A DNA stretch of 64,000 nt from Oscillibacter valericigenes Sjm18-20. GTDB lineage: Bacteria > Bacillota > Clostridia > Oscillospirales > Oscillospiraceae. Below the pieces are notes generated by a model. That model did no database searches. It saw only the letters and a program-made list of their open reading frames with translations, and was not told the DNA's origin. The stretch spans positions 4,216,001-4,280,000 of the forward strand of contig AP012044.1 in the NCBI GenBank assembly GCA_000283575.1. Reading direction: 5' to 3'. Made by a program: the position numbers and the translations under genes. This document shows, one piece after another, positions 62,792 through 64,000 of the stretch; the first letter of the stretch is position 1; every line of letters begins with the position of its first letter.

Positions 62792-62863
62792 ACACCCATA
62801 GCAGAGCCTTTCGGCGGCCCCGTAGAAACTTTCGCACCGTATACAGCGAAATTATATGAGTCT
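62791..62863 (-). ncRNA. Guanine-type purine riboswitch aptamer
   Basis: The minus strand carries all fixed parts of the purine aptamer in order: P1 ACTCATA, the TATAAT joining stretch, P2 TTTCGC/GCGAAA with loop GTATACGG, the junction AGTTTCTAC, P3 GGGGCC/GGCTCT with loop GCCGAAA, and CTATGGGT closing P1. The base before TATG is C, the position that selects guanine over adenine. It lies in the leader of guaD. Confidence 0.92.
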
Positions 62864-62902
62864 TCTTCAATTTACCTGTCCCTGACAATCAGAGGCGGCT
62901 TT

Positions 62903-62931
62903 AGAATAGCACAGTTTACTCCGGATTGCAA
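62903..62931 (-). promoter_or_regulatory. Promoter of the riboswitch-guaD transcript
   Basis: On the minus strand TTGCAA (62931-62926) and TATTCT (62908-62903) lie 17 bases apart; the aptamer begins about 35 bases downstream. Confidence 0.6.
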
Positions 62932-62981
62932 GCCCTGTCACCTCTGCCGGGCATCCCGCTTATACTGGCATACGGGCGGCA

Positions 62982-63054
62982 CTCCGTCCGCGGCGGAAAG
63001 GCGGGGCGCTTTGCGCCTTTGATTCTCACTTTATCTGGCGTCACGCGGACGGAG
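62982..63054 (+). ncRNA. Structured leader of the ZIP gene, candidate cis-regulatory RNA
   Basis: A perfect 11-base helix CTCCGTCCGCG/CGCGGACGGAG closes a 51-nt interior that contains its own hairpin (AAAGGC/GCCTTT). It ends about 45 bases before the ZIP start. A TATACT at 62961-62966 could be the -10 of the transcript. It does not match a metal riboswitch consensus that I can recall. Confidence 0.45.
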
Positions 63055-63100
63055 CCGACCTTTCCCGGCAAACCGCGCGGAGGCGCTGCGAAAGGTATGG

Positions 63101-63871
63101 TTGCAGATGATGATACAGGCACTTTTGTGGGCGGCGGCAGGTACGGGGTTCACCTTTGCCATGACCACGCTGGGCGCTGCCACGGTGTTTTTCTTTCGGG
63201 GAACACCGGAAGAGCGGGCGCAGCGGGTTCTACTGGGTTTTGCCGCCGGAGTGATGACGGCGGCATCCGTGTGGAGCCTTCTTCTGCCCGCCATCGACCA
63301 GGCATCGGCATGGACGATTCCGGGCCGGGTCCCGGCGGCGGGCGGAATGCTTCTGGGCGTGGTATTTCTGGCGGCGCTGGACGCCCTTCTTCCCCGGCTC
63401 CGGCGGGAGCGGGAGATCGTTGACGCGGGCTGGAAGCAGACCACACTTTTGGTAACGGCCATTACTCTACATAACGTCCCAGAGGGCATGGCGGTAGGTC
63501 TGGCCTTCGCTCTGGCGGCACGGGGAGAGAGTCTGGCGGGCGCGGCGGCACTGGCCATGGGCATTGGCATTCAGAATTTTCCCGAGGGCGCGGCCATTGC
63601 CCTGCCTCTGCGCCAGCAGGGTTGGACCCGCTGGAAATCCTTTGTGGGCGGCACTTTGTCCGGCATTGTGGAGCCGATCTTCGGTATCCTGGTGGTGCTG
63701 GCCGCGGCGGGAATCCGGCCTTTAATGCCTTGGCTTTTGAGCTTTGCGGCGGGGGCAATGCTATACGTGGTGGTGGAAGAGCTGGTCCCTCAGGCCCACA
63801 GCCGGGCGGGAACCTGCGGCTTCGTGATCGGTTTTCTCATCATGATGGTGCTGGACGTGGCGCTGGGATAG
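63101..63871 (+). CDS. ZIP-family metal transporter
   Basis: A 256-residue membrane protein with eight helices. The metal-site helices show VTAITLHNVPEGMAVGLAFA and MGIGIQNFPEGAAIALPLR (HNxPEG and QNxPEG), the hallmark of ZIP proteins of the ZupT/GufA branch. It imports zinc or related divalent metals. The start is TTG 63101 (AAAGG five bases away) or ATG 63107. Confidence 0.92.
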   Translation: MQMMIQALLWAAAGTGFTFAMTTLGAATVFFFRGTPEERAQRVLLGFAAGVMTAASVWSLLLPAIDQASAWTIPGRVPAAGGMLLGVVFLAALDALLPRLRREREIVDAGWKQTTLLVTAITLHNVPEGMAVGLAFALAARGESLAGAAALAMGIGIQNFPEGAAIALPLRQQGWTRWKSFVGGTLSGIVEPIFGILVVLAAAGIRPLMPWLLSFAAGAMLYVVVEELVPQAHSRAGTCGFVIGFLIMMVLDVALG

Positions 63872-63959
63872 GCATTTGGCTGGAAACCAGCGCGCCTTTC
63901 CTGACGGCTCCGACATCGCATTGAACGGGTGACGTTTTCAGGCGGCAGGTTCCTTTTTA

Positions 63960-63998
63960 AAAATCGTGGGCGCAGGGAAACACCCCGCGCCCACGATT
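63960..63998 (+). terminator. Hairpin after the ZIP gene
   Basis: AATCGTGGGCGC and GCGCCCACGATT form a perfect 12-base stem. The bases after it are beyond the window, so a T-run cannot be checked. Confidence 0.6.
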
Positions 63999-64000
63999 CC

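Noticed and set aside
1..64000. CRISPR array
   Set aside because: No set of regularly spaced short direct repeats was seen; the repeats present are the virB4 copies, IS ends and hairpins.

Overview
The window looks like a chromosome segment of an anaerobic Clostridia bacterium. The GC-rich right third, the holB-ricT pair, the YtrA-type GntR/ABC set and the EF-G paralogue fit the Oscillospiraceae (Flavonifractor/Oscillibacter-like). This placement is inferred from gene content, not from a marker gene. Roughly the left 45 kb is mobile or recently acquired DNA and the right 18 kb is ordinary chromosome.

1-26.1 kb is part of an integrative conjugative element (ICE), transcribed almost entirely on the minus strand. 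Read from right to left it starts behind three stacked terminators at 25.9-26.05 kb. A regulatory and DNA-modification block follows: an adenine methylase, two AbrB-like proteins and a SpoVG-like protein. Next is a complete Tad/Flp-type pilus operon: pilin, prepilin peptidase, CpaB, CpaE-like, CpaF ATPase, two TadB/C membrane proteins and TadE-like minor pilins. Then come a Trp-rich secreted protein, type IV secretion components (VirB6/TrbL-like, PrgI, VirB4) and an amidoligase cut by the window edge. The pilin gene is interrupted by a 2586-bp group II intron whose ends can be placed to the base, and splicing restores a 72-residue pilin. The 5' end of virB4 occurs three times (2.46-2.61, 3.48-3.65 and 6.38-6.54 kb). 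Each copy lies downstream, in the minus sense, of a different cargo: an XRE regulator with a membrane protein, an AraC regulator with a drug exporter, and a P-loop kinase-like protein. This suggests repeated insertion of cargo units that each bring a new virB4 N-terminus. No relaxase, coupling protein or integrase of this ICE is inside the window.

26.1-45.8 kb is a second, composite island. It opens with a tRNA-Leu 3' fragment, an IS256-family relic and decayed paralogues of two catabolic genes. A catabolic gene cluster follows: RpiR regulator, D-2-hydroxyacid dehydrogenase, DUF6282 hydrolase, SLC13 transporter, RraA-like protein, TctABC transporter and amidohydrolase. Its substrate is not obvious; the set suggests uptake and breakdown of an organic acid or amide. 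An IS110-family element comes next, with a candidate bridge RNA 5' of its transposase. Remnants of a mobilisation region lead to a large serine recombinase split by an IS21-family insertion sequence, just beside an intact tRNA-Leu(UAG).

46-64 kb is chromosomal. It carries a pyridoxal kinase with an MFS transporter and a secreted serine hydrolase; an EF-G-like GTPase; an aminotransferase; the holB-ricT-Cof phosphatase run; a GntR-ABC transporter operon; a small membrane exporter; a frameshifted lipoprotein gene; guanine deaminase behind a clear guanine-type purine riboswitch; and a ZIP metal transporter with a strongly folded leader.
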